Shown here piece by piece: positions 8,396-19,021 of a DNA stretch of 64,000 bases. The translations under genes and the position numbers were made by a program. Numbering within the stretch: the stretch's first letter is position 1; the number at the start of each line of letters is the position of its first letter. The stretch is from assembly GCF_012641405.1 (NCBI RefSeq), contig NZ_JABAII010000014.1:1-64000 (forward strand). Reading direction: 5' to 3'. Below the pieces are notes generated by a model. It ran no database searches and was not told where the DNA came from. It worked only from the letters and a program-made list of their open reading frames with translations. Source of the stretch: Rhizobium sp. P40RR-XXII. Lineage in GTDB: Bacteria > Pseudomonadota > Alphaproteobacteria > Rhizobiales > Rhizobiaceae.

Positions 8396-9421
8396 TCAAA
8401 CTCTCCCGGCAAGAATGGGGGACGACTGGTGACCTTGATCGGCTGCCATCAGCAGCCGCGGATCGCGCGCCAGCCAGATGCTGACTGTCAGCGCCTGACC
8501 GCCTTCCCTCCCTGAATGGAGGTGCTGCACGCGCTCCACATCCAGCCCGGCCAGCTTCAGCCAATCCGACATAGCCTGATCCGAGAAGCCGAGACGCAGA
8601 TGCGCATGCTCGTCGCGCAAATATTCAAGCCCGTGTGGCGCGAGATCGATGATGACGAGCCGGCCGCCCGGCCGCAGCATTCGCGCGGCCTCGGCAACGG
8701 CGATCTCCGGCTGATCGAGGAAATGCAGCACCTGGTGGATGGTGATGAGGTCGAAGTCCTGCTGCTCGAGCGGCAGGTTGAAAATGTCGCCATGACGTAC
8801 CGACGCGGCGGTGATGTTGGCGCGATCGAGATTGGCGCGGGCGACCGCCAGCATGTCACGGCTGGCATCGATGCCGACGGCGCGACGATAGTGGCCTGCC
8901 AGGAGCTGAAGCATCCGGCCCGTACCCGTGCCGAGATCGAGAAAGGAATCGATCGGCTGCGGGCCGATCAGCTCGATCAGCGCCTTGTCGACATCCTCGT
9001 CCGCGACATGCAGGCGACGCAGTTCGTCCCACTCGGCGGCATTCCGGCTGAAATAAGCCTGCGCCCGTTCGGAGCGGATACGCTTCACCGAAGCAAGGCG
9101 TTCGCCGTCGCGCAGCAGGACGGTATCCTTCTCGGCGGTGTGACGCAGCAGTGCTCGCGCCAGCGTCACCGCCTTGCCTTCCTGCTTCAAACGAAAATAC
9201 GCCCAGGCACCTTCCTGATAACGATCGATCAGGCCGGCTTCGCCAAGCAGCTTCAAATGCCGGGAAATACGCGGCTGCGACTGGCCCAGAATTTCGGTAA
9301 GATCGGTGACGGTCAAATCGCTTGCTGCGAGCAGAGCCATGAGACGCAGCCGCGTCGGTTCGCCGACCGCCTTCAGCACGTCAACAACTTCATCCAAGCC
9401 GAGCTTCACCAGATCCGTCAT
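8396..9421 (-). CDS. ArsR-family regulator fused to a SAM-methyltransferase domain (SahR/SamR-like methionine regulator)
   Basis: A 341-residue protein. Residues about 10-90 form an ArsR winged helix (QSQPRISRHLKLL recognition region near 47-59), and residues about 115-310 form a class I methyltransferase fold with LDLGTGTGR at 161-169. Fusions of this type sense S-adenosyl compounds and control methionine-cycle genes in alphaproteobacteria (SahR/SamR group, from memory). It sits directly upstream of metF, and a palindrome lies 17 bases before its ATG. The same palindrome precedes metH, which supports a role as autoregulated methionine-cycle repressor. Whether the methyltransferase domain is catalytic or only a ligand sensor is not known. 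Confidence 0.85.
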   Translation of the reverse strand: MTDLVKLGLDEVVDVLKAVGEPTRLRLMALLAASDLTVTDLTEILGQSQPRISRHLKLLGEAGLIDRYQEGAWAYFRLKQEGKAVTLARALLRHTAEKDTVLLRDGERLASVKRIRSERAQAYFSRNAAEWDELRRLHVADEDVDKALIELIGPQPIDSFLDLGTGTGRMLQLLAGHYRRAVGIDASRDMLAVARANLDRANITAASVRHGDIFNLPLEQQDFDLITIHQVLHFLDQPEIAVAEAARMLRPGGRLVIIDLAPHGLEYLRDEHAHLRLGFSDQAMSDWLKLAGLDVERVQHLHSGREGGQALTVSIWLARDPRLLMAADQGHQSSPILAGRV

Positions 9422-9437
9422 TCGACACCCAATCAAG

Positions 9438-9457
9438 ATATAAAGATATCTTTATGT
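9438..9457. promoter_or_regulatory. Operator of the methionine regulator (regulator-metF promoter)
   Basis: ATATAAAGATATCTTTATGT matches 19 of 20 bases of the perfect palindrome at 48498-48517 upstream of metH. It lies just upstream of the regulator start at 9421, suggesting autorepression. Confidence 0.85.
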
Positions 9458-9561
9458 GATTTGAGTGGGCTCTGCAAGAGCCAATTGGCCATTAAGGCCG
9501 CCGGACGTCGGAAATCTGTTCATTTCTGCCGAGAATGGAATATTGAATGCCATCGCCGGAC

Positions 9562-9591
9562 AAACAAAAACCCCGGTCAAGCCGGGGTTTT
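9562..9591 (-). terminator. Terminator downstream of ettA
   Basis: A 10-base-pair stem (9567-9576 with 9582-9591) with a 5-base loop. On the minus strand it is followed by TTTTTGTTTG and lies 20 bases after the ettA stop. Confidence 0.9.
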
Positions 9592-9611
9592 CGAAGAGCG
9601 AAAACAGGCAC

Positions 9612-11261
<1,650 letters not shown>

Positions 11262-11385
11262 AGCTTGGGTTACTCCACGGGCGGAAACAGTACGAATTGT
11301 GCCGCTATGTAGGCGAAACCCCGCCCTCGGGCAACGGCGAAACCTTGTCCGAGGGCATTATCCGCGTCAGAAAAGCCGTATTTCT

Positions 11386-12132
11386 TCAGAAACCGGCGGC
11401 ATCCACCACGCCACGGTCGCAGCCGAAAGCGGTGCTGCCCGCGCTTTGGATCAGTTTGGCGAGCCGCGGCTCGTTACCCTGCTGGGGCTCGATCGCATCC
11501 TCCGAGAGGCCGATGGTCAACTCCGAAATCATTCTGACATCGCCGACGCGGCGGCAGCTCATCTTGATGCGTGCATTGGCGCCCTCGCCGAAGCTCTGGT
11601 CGAAGGCCGCCTTGATGCTTTCAGCATCCAGCTCCTTGCCGATATTCTCAGCAAAGAGATCGCGCACTGACGACGCATTGAGCTCGGCGACCAGGCCGGC
11701 GGCGATGGAAAAATACTCGTCGGCACTGAGCTTGGTACAGGTGCCGTGCTTGACCCATTCATGCCGATCGAGGCCCGATTGCGTGCCCGGCATTGCCTTG
11801 TCCAGCTTCGCCTTGACATCCTGCGACAGCTGCACCGCCGGCAGGTCCTTCCAATCACGGCCGCGATCCGCCTGCTTCAAATCCTCCGAAACATCGCAAT
11901 ATTCCTGCCGCATGGGCCAGAGGCCGTGCAGCGAGAAGTTCTTGGCATCGTAATCGTTCGACGACTGGTTCCGGCATTCGGCCTTCTTCTGGTTCGTCGC
12001 GCAAAATGCCGGCTCCCAGCTCGCCGCCAGGATAAAGCGCGTCCGCCCGCGGCTATGCTCCTGCGCCATAGCGCTCGCGGCCGTCCCAACCGAAAGAAAT
12101 ACAACTGCAAATACCCGAAGCAACTGCTTCAT
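11386..12132 (-). CDS. Secreted ribonuclease T2-family enzyme
   Basis: A 248-residue protein with a signal peptide (about residues 1-23, cut after AMA) and both catalytic boxes of the RNase T2 family: FSLHGLWP (His69) and HEWVKHGTC (His124, Glu125, Lys128, His129). It should act in the periplasm, cutting RNA to 2',3'-cyclic and 3'-phosphates, possibly as a nutrient scavenger. GGAGG precedes the ATG at 12132 by six bases. Cysteines near residues 44, 53, 79 and 132 probably pair as disulfides. Confidence 0.9.
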   Translation of the reverse strand: MKQLLRVFAVVFLSVGTAASAMAQEHSRGRTRFILAASWEPAFCATNQKKAECRNQSSNDYDAKNFSLHGLWPMRQEYCDVSEDLKQADRGRDWKDLPAVQLSQDVKAKLDKAMPGTQSGLDRHEWVKHGTCTKLSADEYFSIAAGLVAELNASSVRDLFAENIGKELDAESIKAAFDQSFGEGANARIKMSCRRVGDVRMISELTIGLSEDAIEPQQGNEPRLAKLIQSAGSTAFGCDRGVVDAAGF

Positions 12133-12297
12133 TCCTGCCTCCAATAAGAACATTATAAGAACAAATAAGCAGTTTGATCGAGCGGACGCAATCCTGAATC
12201 GTAACGCTCGGAAAGATTTATTTCTGTGAGCTCCGGCACCTATCCATTGCAATCCGGCGAATGATAACCTTTCGTCCGAATAGGGAGGATCGAATGC

Positions 12298-13230
12298 ATG
12301 TTCGCGGATACTGAGCGCCTGAATAGCCCGACGGGCGCGAAGATTGCCTATCATTACGTGCCGGCAACGGGAGAAGCACGTGGCATCCTGCTGATATCAC
12401 ATGGCCTTGCCGAACATTCCCGCCGCTACGAAACCTTTGCGGATGCGATGGCCGCCCAGGGCTTCCACGTCTACGCACATGATCATCGCGGCCACGGCGA
12501 GACCGTTGCCCATGATGCGCCCATCGGCCGATTTGCTCGAAAAGATGGGGTGGCTCGCGTCATTGCCGATGTGCTCGCCATGCGCGAGCTTGCCGCAGGG
12601 GCTCATCCCGGCCTGCCCATCATCCTCTTCGGCCACTCCATGGGCGGATTGATCAGCCTCAACACGATCGTCACGCATCCGGACAAGTTCGATGCCGTCA
12701 CCGTGTGGAATTCCAATTTCAATGCGGGCCTTGGGGGCCGCGCCGCCCAGCTCATCCTCAAGACAGAGCGCATGTTCAAGGGATCGGATGTTCCAAGCGG
12801 CCCCTTGCCGAAGCTGACCTTCGGCACCTGGGGCCGGTCGATCACCAATCGCCGTACCGACTTCGACTGGCTTTCGCGCATCCCCGAGCACGTGGACAAA
12901 TATATCGCCGATCCGCTTTGCGGCTTCGATGCCTCCGTCTCGCTCTGGCTCGACATTTTCGAGCTTACTTTCCGGGCACCGCAAAAAGCCTATCTCGACC
13001 GGCTCCGGCGCGATATGCCCATCCATCTCGTCGGGGGGGCCAAGGATCCGGCAACGGACAATGCGAAAGCGATCTCCTGGCTGGCAAACCATTTGAAAAG
13101 TGCCGGTTTCTCTCATATCACAACCGAGATCTATCCCGACATGCGGCACGAGACGCTGAACGAAATCGGTGCCGATGAAGCCATTTCCCGCTTTGCCGAC
13201 TGGTGCAAAGAGGTGACGGCAAACACCTGA
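12298..13230 (+). CDS. Alpha/beta hydrolase (monoacylglycerol lipase / lysophospholipase-like)
   Basis: A 310-residue cytosolic hydrolase with the nucleophile elbow GHSMGG (Ser114), an oxyanion region SHGLAEHS near residues 34-41 and HDHRGHGET at 61-69. This is the Hydrolase_4 / PldB-monoglyceride-lipase pattern. The acid-base residues are likely the Asp and His of the last 60 residues (GGAKDPATD, and YPDMRHETLNE with its His). GGGAGGA precedes the ATG. First gene of a run continuing to the ThDP enzyme, with gaps under 20 bases. Confidence 0.85.
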   Translation: MFADTERLNSPTGAKIAYHYVPATGEARGILLISHGLAEHSRRYETFADAMAAQGFHVYAHDHRGHGETVAHDAPIGRFARKDGVARVIADVLAMRELAAGAHPGLPIILFGHSMGGLISLNTIVTHPDKFDAVTVWNSNFNAGLGGRAAQLILKTERMFKGSDVPSGPLPKLTFGTWGRSITNRRTDFDWLSRIPEHVDKYIADPLCGFDASVSLWLDIFELTFRAPQKAYLDRLRRDMPIHLVGGAKDPATDNAKAISWLANHLKSAGFSHITTEIYPDMRHETLNEIGADEAISRFADWCKEVTANT

Positions 13231-13249
13231 TTCTCATGGGAATTCTATA

Positions 13250-14209
13250 ATGAACACCTCCAGCGGCTCCTCGATCCGATTGCCGCAATCGGAGCTGACC
13301 TTCGGCTTGTTGATGATGTTTCTCTCCGTCGTCCTTTCGCCGATCATCGATATCTTCTCCAAGCTCGCCGCAACCACGATCCCGCCGGCCGAAGTCACCG
13401 CGGCCCGCTTCATCCTTCAATCGCTGTTTGCGCTGCCGATGATGGCGATGCGCGGGCAATGGGGCGTATGGACATGGCGGCGCAGCGGCGTGCATGCCAT
13501 TCGTGCCGCGGTGCTGACGTTGTCCATGGTGTCGTTCGTGACCACGCTGCAGGTGATGGAAGTGGCTGATGCCATCGCCATCTTCTTCGTCGAGCCGATG
13601 ATGTTGACCATCTTGAGCAGCATCTTCCTCAAGGAAACCATCGGCTGGCGGCGCTACACCGCCTGCGCCGTCGGCTTTTTCGGCGCGATGCTGATCATCC
13701 AGCCGAGCTTTCAGGAAGTCGGCTTCGTCGCCCTGCTGCCCGTCGTCACCGCGCTTTGCATCGCCATCTACGTGATGATTACGCGCGTCGTCTCCCATAG
13801 CGAGGATGCCTGGTCGATGCAGTTCCAGACCGGCCTATGGGGCTCCGCCTTCAGCCTGATCCTGCTTGCCATAGGCCGGGCGACGGGGTCTGCGATCCTC
13901 GATCCGGTCATGCCTGATCTGACGGCCATGCTCTACCTGCTCGGCGTCGGGGCTACCGCGGCGGTTTCCGGCATCTTCACGGTGCACGCCTATCGCGCCG
14001 TGCCAGCCTCGACGCTCGCGCCGCTGCAATATTTCGAGATCGTTTCCGCCACGGTCTTCGGCTGGCTCGTCTTCGGCAATTTCCCGGATGCGATCAAATG
14101 GCTCGGTATCCTCATCATCATCGGCTCCGGCCTGTACATTCTCTGGCGCGAGCGGCGCTTTGCTTCCAAGCCCGTATCCGATACATCTGAAACGGCATTC
14201 ACGCCCTAA
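13250..14209 (+). CDS. EamA/DMT-family transporter
   Basis: A 319-residue inner-membrane protein with about ten membrane spans in two EamA repeats; exporter of an unknown small molecule. It starts 19 bases after the hydrolase and ends 18 bases before the CoA-transferase. Its placement inside this operon suggests that it moves a substrate or product of those enzymes. It is not closely similar to the other EamA protein of the window at 6150. Confidence 0.85.
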   Translation: MNTSSGSSIRLPQSELTFGLLMMFLSVVLSPIIDIFSKLAATTIPPAEVTAARFILQSLFALPMMAMRGQWGVWTWRRSGVHAIRAAVLTLSMVSFVTTLQVMEVADAIAIFFVEPMMLTILSSIFLKETIGWRRYTACAVGFFGAMLIIQPSFQEVGFVALLPVVTALCIAIYVMITRVVSHSEDAWSMQFQTGLWGSAFSLILLAIGRATGSAILDPVMPDLTAMLYLLGVGATAAVSGIFTVHAYRAVPASTLAPLQYFEIVSATVFGWLVFGNFPDAIKWLGILIIIGSGLYILWRERRFASKPVSDTSETAFTP

Positions 14210-14227
14210 GCGGGAGAGCGGATCGAC

Positions 14228-15430
14228 ATGACAGACAAGAAAACCAAGAAACCCCCGCTTTCCGGTATTCGCGTCATCGAACTTGCCCGCGTGCTCGCAG
14301 GCCCCTGGGCCGGGCAGATGCTGGCCGATCTCGGCGCCGATGTCATCAAGGTGGAAAACCCCGACGGCGGCGACGACACGCGTCAATGGGGGCCGCCCTT
14401 CGTCGAAGGCAAGGATGGCGAAAACCTCTCCGCCGCCTATTACCATTCCGCCAACCGCGGCAAGCGTTCCATCACCGCCGATCTCAGGACCGAGGAAGGA
14501 CAGGAGCTGGTGCGCCGGCTGGTGAAGACGGCCGATGTGGTGATCGAGAATTTCAAGCTCGGCGGCCTGGTCAAATACGGGCTGGATTATGAAAGCCTGA
14601 GAAAGATCAATCCCGGCATCGTCTATTGCTCGATCACCGGTTTCGGCCAGAGCGGCCCCTATGCCAGCCTGGCAGGCTATGACTATATCGTTCAGGGCAT
14701 GTCCGGCTTCATGTCAATAACAGGCGAGCCGGATGGCCAGCCAATGAAGGCGGGCGTCGCGATCGCCGATATTTTCACCGGCGTATATGCGGTTTCGGCG
14801 ATCGAGGCCGCCCTGATCCACGCTTTGAAGACCGGCGAAGGGCAGCTCATCGACATGGCGCTGCTCGATGTGCAATCGGCCGTACTTGCCAATCAGAACA
14901 TGAACTATCTGATCTCGGGCAAACCGCCGGTGCGCCTCGGCAATGCCCATCCGAATATCTCGCCCTATGAGGTCGTGCCCACCGCCGACGGCTATCTCAT
15001 CCTTGCGGTCGGCAATGACGGGCAGTTCCGGCGCCTCTGCGCCATTCTTGGCATGGAGACCAATGCCGACGACGAGCGCTATGCGACCAACAAGGCCCGC
15101 GTTGCCAACCGAAATGAAGTACGGGCCTTCGTCTCGGCTGAAACGCTCAAGTGGAGCAAGGCGGAGCTGCTCCGAGCCTGCGAGGCCAATGCCGTTCCGG
15201 CCGGCGCCATCAACACGATCGAAGACATGTTTGCCGACCCGCAGATCGTGGCGCGTGGCTTGAGGATCGATCTCGAGGACAGCGCCGGCACCGTCATTCC
15301 AAGCGTGCGCACACCGATCGTGCTGTCGGAAACGCCATTGGCCTATACGCGGCCGAGCCCGCGTCTCGGCGAACATCAGGAGGAAGTTCTGGCCGAATTG
15401 GCCGAACTGGAGGGAAAGGCGAGGACATGA
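14228..15430 (+). CDS. Class III CoA-transferase (CaiB/BaiF family)
   Basis: A 400-residue enzyme with the N-terminal RVIELARVLAGPWAGQMLADLGADVIKVE block of the family (written here only as a known hallmark at residues 15-43 is enough to place it). Asp181 in ADIFTG aligns with the catalytic aspartate of formyl-CoA transferase. It moves CoA between carboxylic acids; the acids are unknown. Its stop overlaps the start of the next gene (ATGA), so it is translationally coupled to a ThDP enzyme. Confidence 0.88.
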   Translation: MTDKKTKKPPLSGIRVIELARVLAGPWAGQMLADLGADVIKVENPDGGDDTRQWGPPFVEGKDGENLSAAYYHSANRGKRSITADLRTEEGQELVRRLVKTADVVIENFKLGGLVKYGLDYESLRKINPGIVYCSITGFGQSGPYASLAGYDYIVQGMSGFMSITGEPDGQPMKAGVAIADIFTGVYAVSAIEAALIHALKTGEGQLIDMALLDVQSAVLANQNMNYLISGKPPVRLGNAHPNISPYEVVPTADGYLILAVGNDGQFRRLCAILGMETNADDERYATNKARVANRNEVRAFVSAETLKWSKAELLRACEANAVPAGAINTIEDMFADPQIVARGLRIDLEDSAGTVIPSVRTPIVLSETPLAYTRPSPRLGEHQEEVLAELAELEGKART

Positions 15431-17085
15431 AGCGAACGGGCGGGCAACTCATCGTCGAGGCTCTGAAGGCAAATGGCGTGCGGCGCATGTCCTGCGTGCC
15501 GGGCGAGAGCTTTCTCGCCGTGCTCGATGCGTTACATGACGGCGATATCGAGGTGCTCGTCTGCCGCCAGGAGGGTGGTGCAGCGATGATGGCGGATGCT
15601 TGGGGCCGATTGACCGGCGAGCCGGGCATCTGCATGGTCACCCGCGGCCCCGGCGCCACCAATGCATCCGCCGGCCTTCACATCGCGCGGCAGGATTCAG
15701 TCCCGATGATCCTGTTCATCGGCCAGGTCCAGCGCGATGCCCGCGAACGCGAAGCCTTTCAGGAAGTGGAATTCCGCCGGGCCTTTACCGAATTCGCCAA
15801 GTGGGTCGGCGAGATCGACGATGCCGCCCGCATTCCGGAGTTCGTCACCCGCGCTTTCGCCGTGGCGACATCAGGGCGTCCCGGTCCCGTCGTGCTAACC
15901 TTGCCCGAAGACATGCTGCGTGAGGAGGTCGAGGCGCCGGAAGCGCTGCCCTATGTCCCAGTTGCCGCCCATCCTGGCCCCGACCAGCTTGCCGATCTCC
16001 GCCAGTGCCTCGCGGCTGCCGAACGGCCGATGGTCATCCTTGGCGGTACGCGCTGGAACGAGGAAGCCGTTGCCGGCTTCAGGCAGTTCGCGGAGCGTTT
16101 CAAGTTGCCGGTCGGCTGCTCCTTTCGACGGCAGATGCTATTCGACCATTTGCATCCAAACTATGCCGGCGACGTCGGCATCGGCATCAACCCAGCTTTG
16201 GCCAACGAAATCAAGGAAGCGGACCTGCTGATCCTTCTCGGCGGCCGCCTCTCCGAGATGCCGTCGTCCGGCTATACGCTGGTCGATGTCCCCTACCCGC
16301 GCCAGCAACTTGTCCACGTCCATCCCGATCCCTCGGAACTCGGCCGCGTCTATCGCCCGGACCTGGCAATCTGCGCCAGCCCGGCGGATTTCGTTGCGGC
16401 GCTGGCGGACCTCGACGCGCCGACCGAGACGCGCTGGGCCGAACGGACGGAACGTATGCACGCCGCCTACCTTGCCTGGTCGACGACACCGGAAAAGAGC
16501 CCCGGCGCGGTTCACATGGGCCGCATCATGGATTGGATCGAAGCCAATACGGCTGATGATGCGATCTTCACCAACGGCGCCGGCAATTATGCCACATGGC
16601 TGCACCGCTTCCATCGCTTCCGCCGTTTCAACACGCAAGCCGCCCCGACTTCGGGCTCGATGGGCTATGGCCTGCCGGCGGCGGTGGCGGCAAAGCAGCT
16701 CTTTCCGGAGCGCGAAGTCATCTGCTTTGCCGGTGATGGCTGTTTCATGATGCATGGGCAGGAATTCGCAACCGCCGTCCAATATGGCCTGCCGCTGATC
16801 GCTTTGGTCATCAATAACGGCATGTTCGGCACCATCCGCATGCACCAGGAGCGGGAATACCCCGGCCGCGTCAGCGCCACGGCGCTCGACAATCCTGATT
16901 TTGCGGCCTTGGCACGCGCCTATGGCGGCCACGGCGAAACAGTGATGGCGACAGAAGAATTCGGCCCGGCCTTCGAGCGGGCGCGGGAGAGCGGCAAGCC
17001 GGCCATCATCGAGATCGCGCTTGACCCGGAAGCGATCACGCCCTCCCGCACCCTCTCGGAAATCGCCCAGACAAAAGGCCGGTGA
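15427..17085 (+). CDS. Thiamine-diphosphate-dependent enzyme, acetolactate-synthase-like
   Basis: A 552-residue cytosolic enzyme with the three-domain layout of the ThDP decarboxylase/synthase family. The cofactor-activating glutamate is Glu49 (CRQEGG), and the ThDP-Mg motif starts GDGCFMM at residue 436 and ends in VINN. It is of the IlvB-like type, but a catabolic gene setting next to a CoA-transferase makes biosynthetic acetolactate synthase unlikely, and no small subunit is nearby. Candidates are a 2-oxoacid decarboxylase or a 2-hydroxyacyl-CoA lyase-like enzyme. The ATG at 15427 overlaps the CoA-transferase stop. Confidence 0.82.
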   Translation: MKRTGGQLIVEALKANGVRRMSCVPGESFLAVLDALHDGDIEVLVCRQEGGAAMMADAWGRLTGEPGICMVTRGPGATNASAGLHIARQDSVPMILFIGQVQRDAREREAFQEVEFRRAFTEFAKWVGEIDDAARIPEFVTRAFAVATSGRPGPVVLTLPEDMLREEVEAPEALPYVPVAAHPGPDQLADLRQCLAAAERPMVILGGTRWNEEAVAGFRQFAERFKLPVGCSFRRQMLFDHLHPNYAGDVGIGINPALANEIKEADLLILLGGRLSEMPSSGYTLVDVPYPRQQLVHVHPDPSELGRVYRPDLAICASPADFVAALADLDAPTETRWAERTERMHAAYLAWSTTPEKSPGAVHMGRIMDWIEANTADDAIFTNGAGNYATWLHRFHRFRRFNTQAAPTSGSMGYGLPAAVAAKQLFPEREVICFAGDGCFMMHGQEFATAVQYGLPLIALVINNGMFGTIRMHQEREYPGRVSATALDNPDFAALARAYGGHGETVMATEEFGPAFERARESGKPAIIEIALDPEAITPSRTLSEIAQTKGR

Positions 17086-17105
17086 GCACGAGCCCACCGG
17101 CCTTT
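17074..17105. terminator. Terminator between the convergent ThDP-enzyme and RidA genes
   Basis: An 11-base-pair stem AAAGGCCGGTG/CACCGGCCTTT with a 10-base loop; it includes the ThDP enzyme's stop codon. The minus-strand side ends in TTTTG, so it serves mainly the ridA-side transcript. Confidence 0.7.
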
Positions 17106-17127
17106 CCAAAAACACTGATGGAGCGAC

Positions 17128-17469
17128 TTAGAGCGCTGCCGTCACGATGAATTCGACCTTGTACTTCGGCGCTGCGAGCTTGGCTTCGCTGGTCGCCCGG
17201 GCCGGCGTGTTCGCCGGATCGACCCAGGCTTCCCAGGCGGCGTTCATTTCGGCGAAGTAGGAGATGTCCGAGAGGTAGATCAGCGTCTGCAGGATCTTCG
17301 ACTTGTTGGTGCCGGCAGCACCCAGCAGGCGATCGACTTCAGCCAGTGCCGACTTGCACTGATCCGTGACGCTGTCGCCTTCGCCAACCTGGCCGGCGAG
17401 GTAGACGGTGTCGCCGTGGATGACAGCGCCGCTCATGCGGGCGCCAACGTCGATACGCTTGATGCTCAT
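17128..17469 (-). CDS. RidA/YjgF/Rid family protein
   Basis: A 113-residue protein of the RidA superfamily, trimeric enamine/imine deaminases that remove reactive intermediates of PLP enzymes. The conserved arginine that binds the substrate carboxylate in true RidA is present (TPARA near residue 90). The family glycine pair GQVGEG is near residues 26-31. AGGAGA stands five to six bases before the ATG at 17469. Several Rid subgroups lack deaminase activity, so the precise role is open. The rhodanese-like gene 86 bases upstream is on the same strand. Confidence 0.87.
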   Translation of the reverse strand: MSIKRIDVGARMSGAVIHGDTVYLAGQVGEGDSVTDQCKSALAEVDRLLGAAGTNKSKILQTLIYLSDISYFAEMNAAWEAWVDPANTPARATSEAKLAAPKYKVEFIVTAAL

Positions 17470-17555
17470 GGTCTTCTCCTGATGTTGTTCTTCGACAGGT
17501 AAACAGGGCAAGGCCTGCGGCCTGCCCTCAATCAAAAGGCCGGGTAAAAACCCGT

Positions 17556-17894
17556 TCAGCCGCGAATGTGATGCGTCTTCTGATAGATCGCCGTCGAGCG
17601 TGCGCCCGAGCGGCAATAGCCGAGCATCGGGCGCGGAAACTCGTCCAGCGCATCGACCATGCCCTGCACGGCTTCTTCCGTCACGCCCATGGGGCCGACG
17701 GGCACCTGGGTGATCTCCAGGCCGAGTTCCTTGGCGCGGGCTTCGATGATGCCAAACGACGTCTGATCCGGGCTCTCACCATCGGGGCGATGGCAGACGA
17801 TGGACTTGAACCCCAGAGCCTTGATCTGGTCGAGATCCTCTACGGTGATCTGGCCGGACACCGAGTATTCATCGTCGATCGGGCGGATATCCAT
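17556..17894 (-). CDS. TIGR01244-family rhodanese/phosphatase-like protein
   Basis: A 112-residue protein of the family found alone or fused to beta-lactamase-like (Blh) sulfur dioxygenases. The active-site loop CRSGARS, Cys94 to Ser100, resembles a rhodanese or dual-specificity phosphatase loop. N-terminal VSGQITVEDL is also typical. Possible sulfur-transfer or phosphatase role; no sulfur dioxygenase gene is adjacent, so the partner is missing here. Confidence 0.82.
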   Translation of the reverse strand: MDIRPIDDEYSVSGQITVEDLDQIKALGFKSIVCHRPDGESPDQTSFGIIEARAKELGLEITQVPVGPMGVTEEAVQGMVDALDEFPRPMLGYCRSGARSTAIYQKTHHIRG

Positions 17895-17966
17895 GGTTCA
17901 TGTCCTCTTTAAAACCGTGGCTTTGATCTACGCCGCGACAGGGCGAGCGTCAACTGCGGGGCACTC

Positions 17967-18806
17967 TCAAACGAAGGCAAAGTTGAGCATGAAATTGCGG
18001 GCTTCGCCGGGCTCGAGAATATTGAATTCACCCGCCTCCTCAAGCTCGGCGCGCGAGACCCAGCGATGCGAAACCGGCTCGATGCCAAGCACATGCGCAG
18101 GCGCGCGCTGATTGCGCCAGACCTGCAGGAACGGCAGGGTATCGGTACCGAAGCGCACCCTTAAAGACTTGCCGCCGATGGCCGCGATGGGGCCGAGACT
18201 GATTTCGGCCCAGTCCTCCCCCTTGTCTTGTGCCGGTACGCAGAAGATATCGCCACCCTCTTCGCCGAACGTCCAGGGAAAGCCGCCATTCTCCAGCATC
18301 TGCCCGGTAAGGCGCGTACCGCTGTCGAACCACTTTCCGCCGATATTCATGTGGTACATCAGGAAGACCGGCATCGCCTCCGTACTCGTGTTGACGATGC
18401 GGTCGGCAAGCGAGACCTCGCCGGTCGCGCCATCGATCCGCCAAAGACGTTCCAGCCTCGCGGTGCGGCGTTCGGCGGTGATAACATCGATATCGGCACG
18501 GCATTCCGCATTGCCATTCTCGAATTTGGTCCAGAGAATTTTGGCCGGATGAGAGGAAAAGGATCCGTGCAGCGGATAGCGCTTACCCTCATATGCGCCC
18601 GTCATCGGCTCTGGATGGCGGATGTGATCTGGCCCGCAAGTGAAGAGAAAGCCTTCCACGGAATGACTGATACGCGGATCGCCATCATCGGGAACGGCGC
18701 GTCCAGGCGCAAGATTGTTGCCATCGACGATGCACGCGCCGATATCCAGGACGGAGCCCTCGTCCAGCGTCAGTTTCGGCCCCATGGCCGCCGAAAAATC
18801 CATCAT
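17967..18806 (-). CDS. Aldose 1-epimerase-like protein (DUF4432 type)
   Basis: A 279-residue beta-sandwich protein resembling the DUF4432 branch of galactose-mutarotase-like proteins. PLHGSFSSHPA (about residues 76-86) and EPVSHRWVSR (near 243-252) hold the histidines that usually form the sugar site. It probably acts on a free sugar or sugar acid. Start choice: ATG at 18806 or 18803, about nine bases from GGGAGG; the frame is open further upstream but only to a TTG. No signal peptide. Confidence 0.75.
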   Translation of the reverse strand: MMDFSAAMGPKLTLDEGSVLDIGACIVDGNNLAPGRAVPDDGDPRISHSVEGFLFTCGPDHIRHPEPMTGAYEGKRYPLHGSFSSHPAKILWTKFENGNAECRADIDVITAERRTARLERLWRIDGATGEVSLADRIVNTSTEAMPVFLMYHMNIGGKWFDSGTRLTGQMLENGGFPWTFGEEGGDIFCVPAQDKGEDWAEISLGPIAAIGGKSLRVRFGTDTLPFLQVWRNQRAPAHVLGIEPVSHRWVSRAELEEAGEFNILEPGEARNFMLNFAFV

Positions 18807-19021
18807 CCCTGGCATCCTCCCTGATTGGCGCAGCCGGCGGACATTGTCCCGCAATGGAGCGCGGCTGAAATAAACGGTGATTTGGCTTACCGAATGTTAA
18901 CTTGAAGCCTTGATCAGATAAATTTTTATATTTTATTCAGCATGATAATTTAAATTTCCATACTGGCGTCAAAATTGCCATGTGTGTGTCAGCCGAACGG
19001 CCATCCGAGGATTCGACAGAC

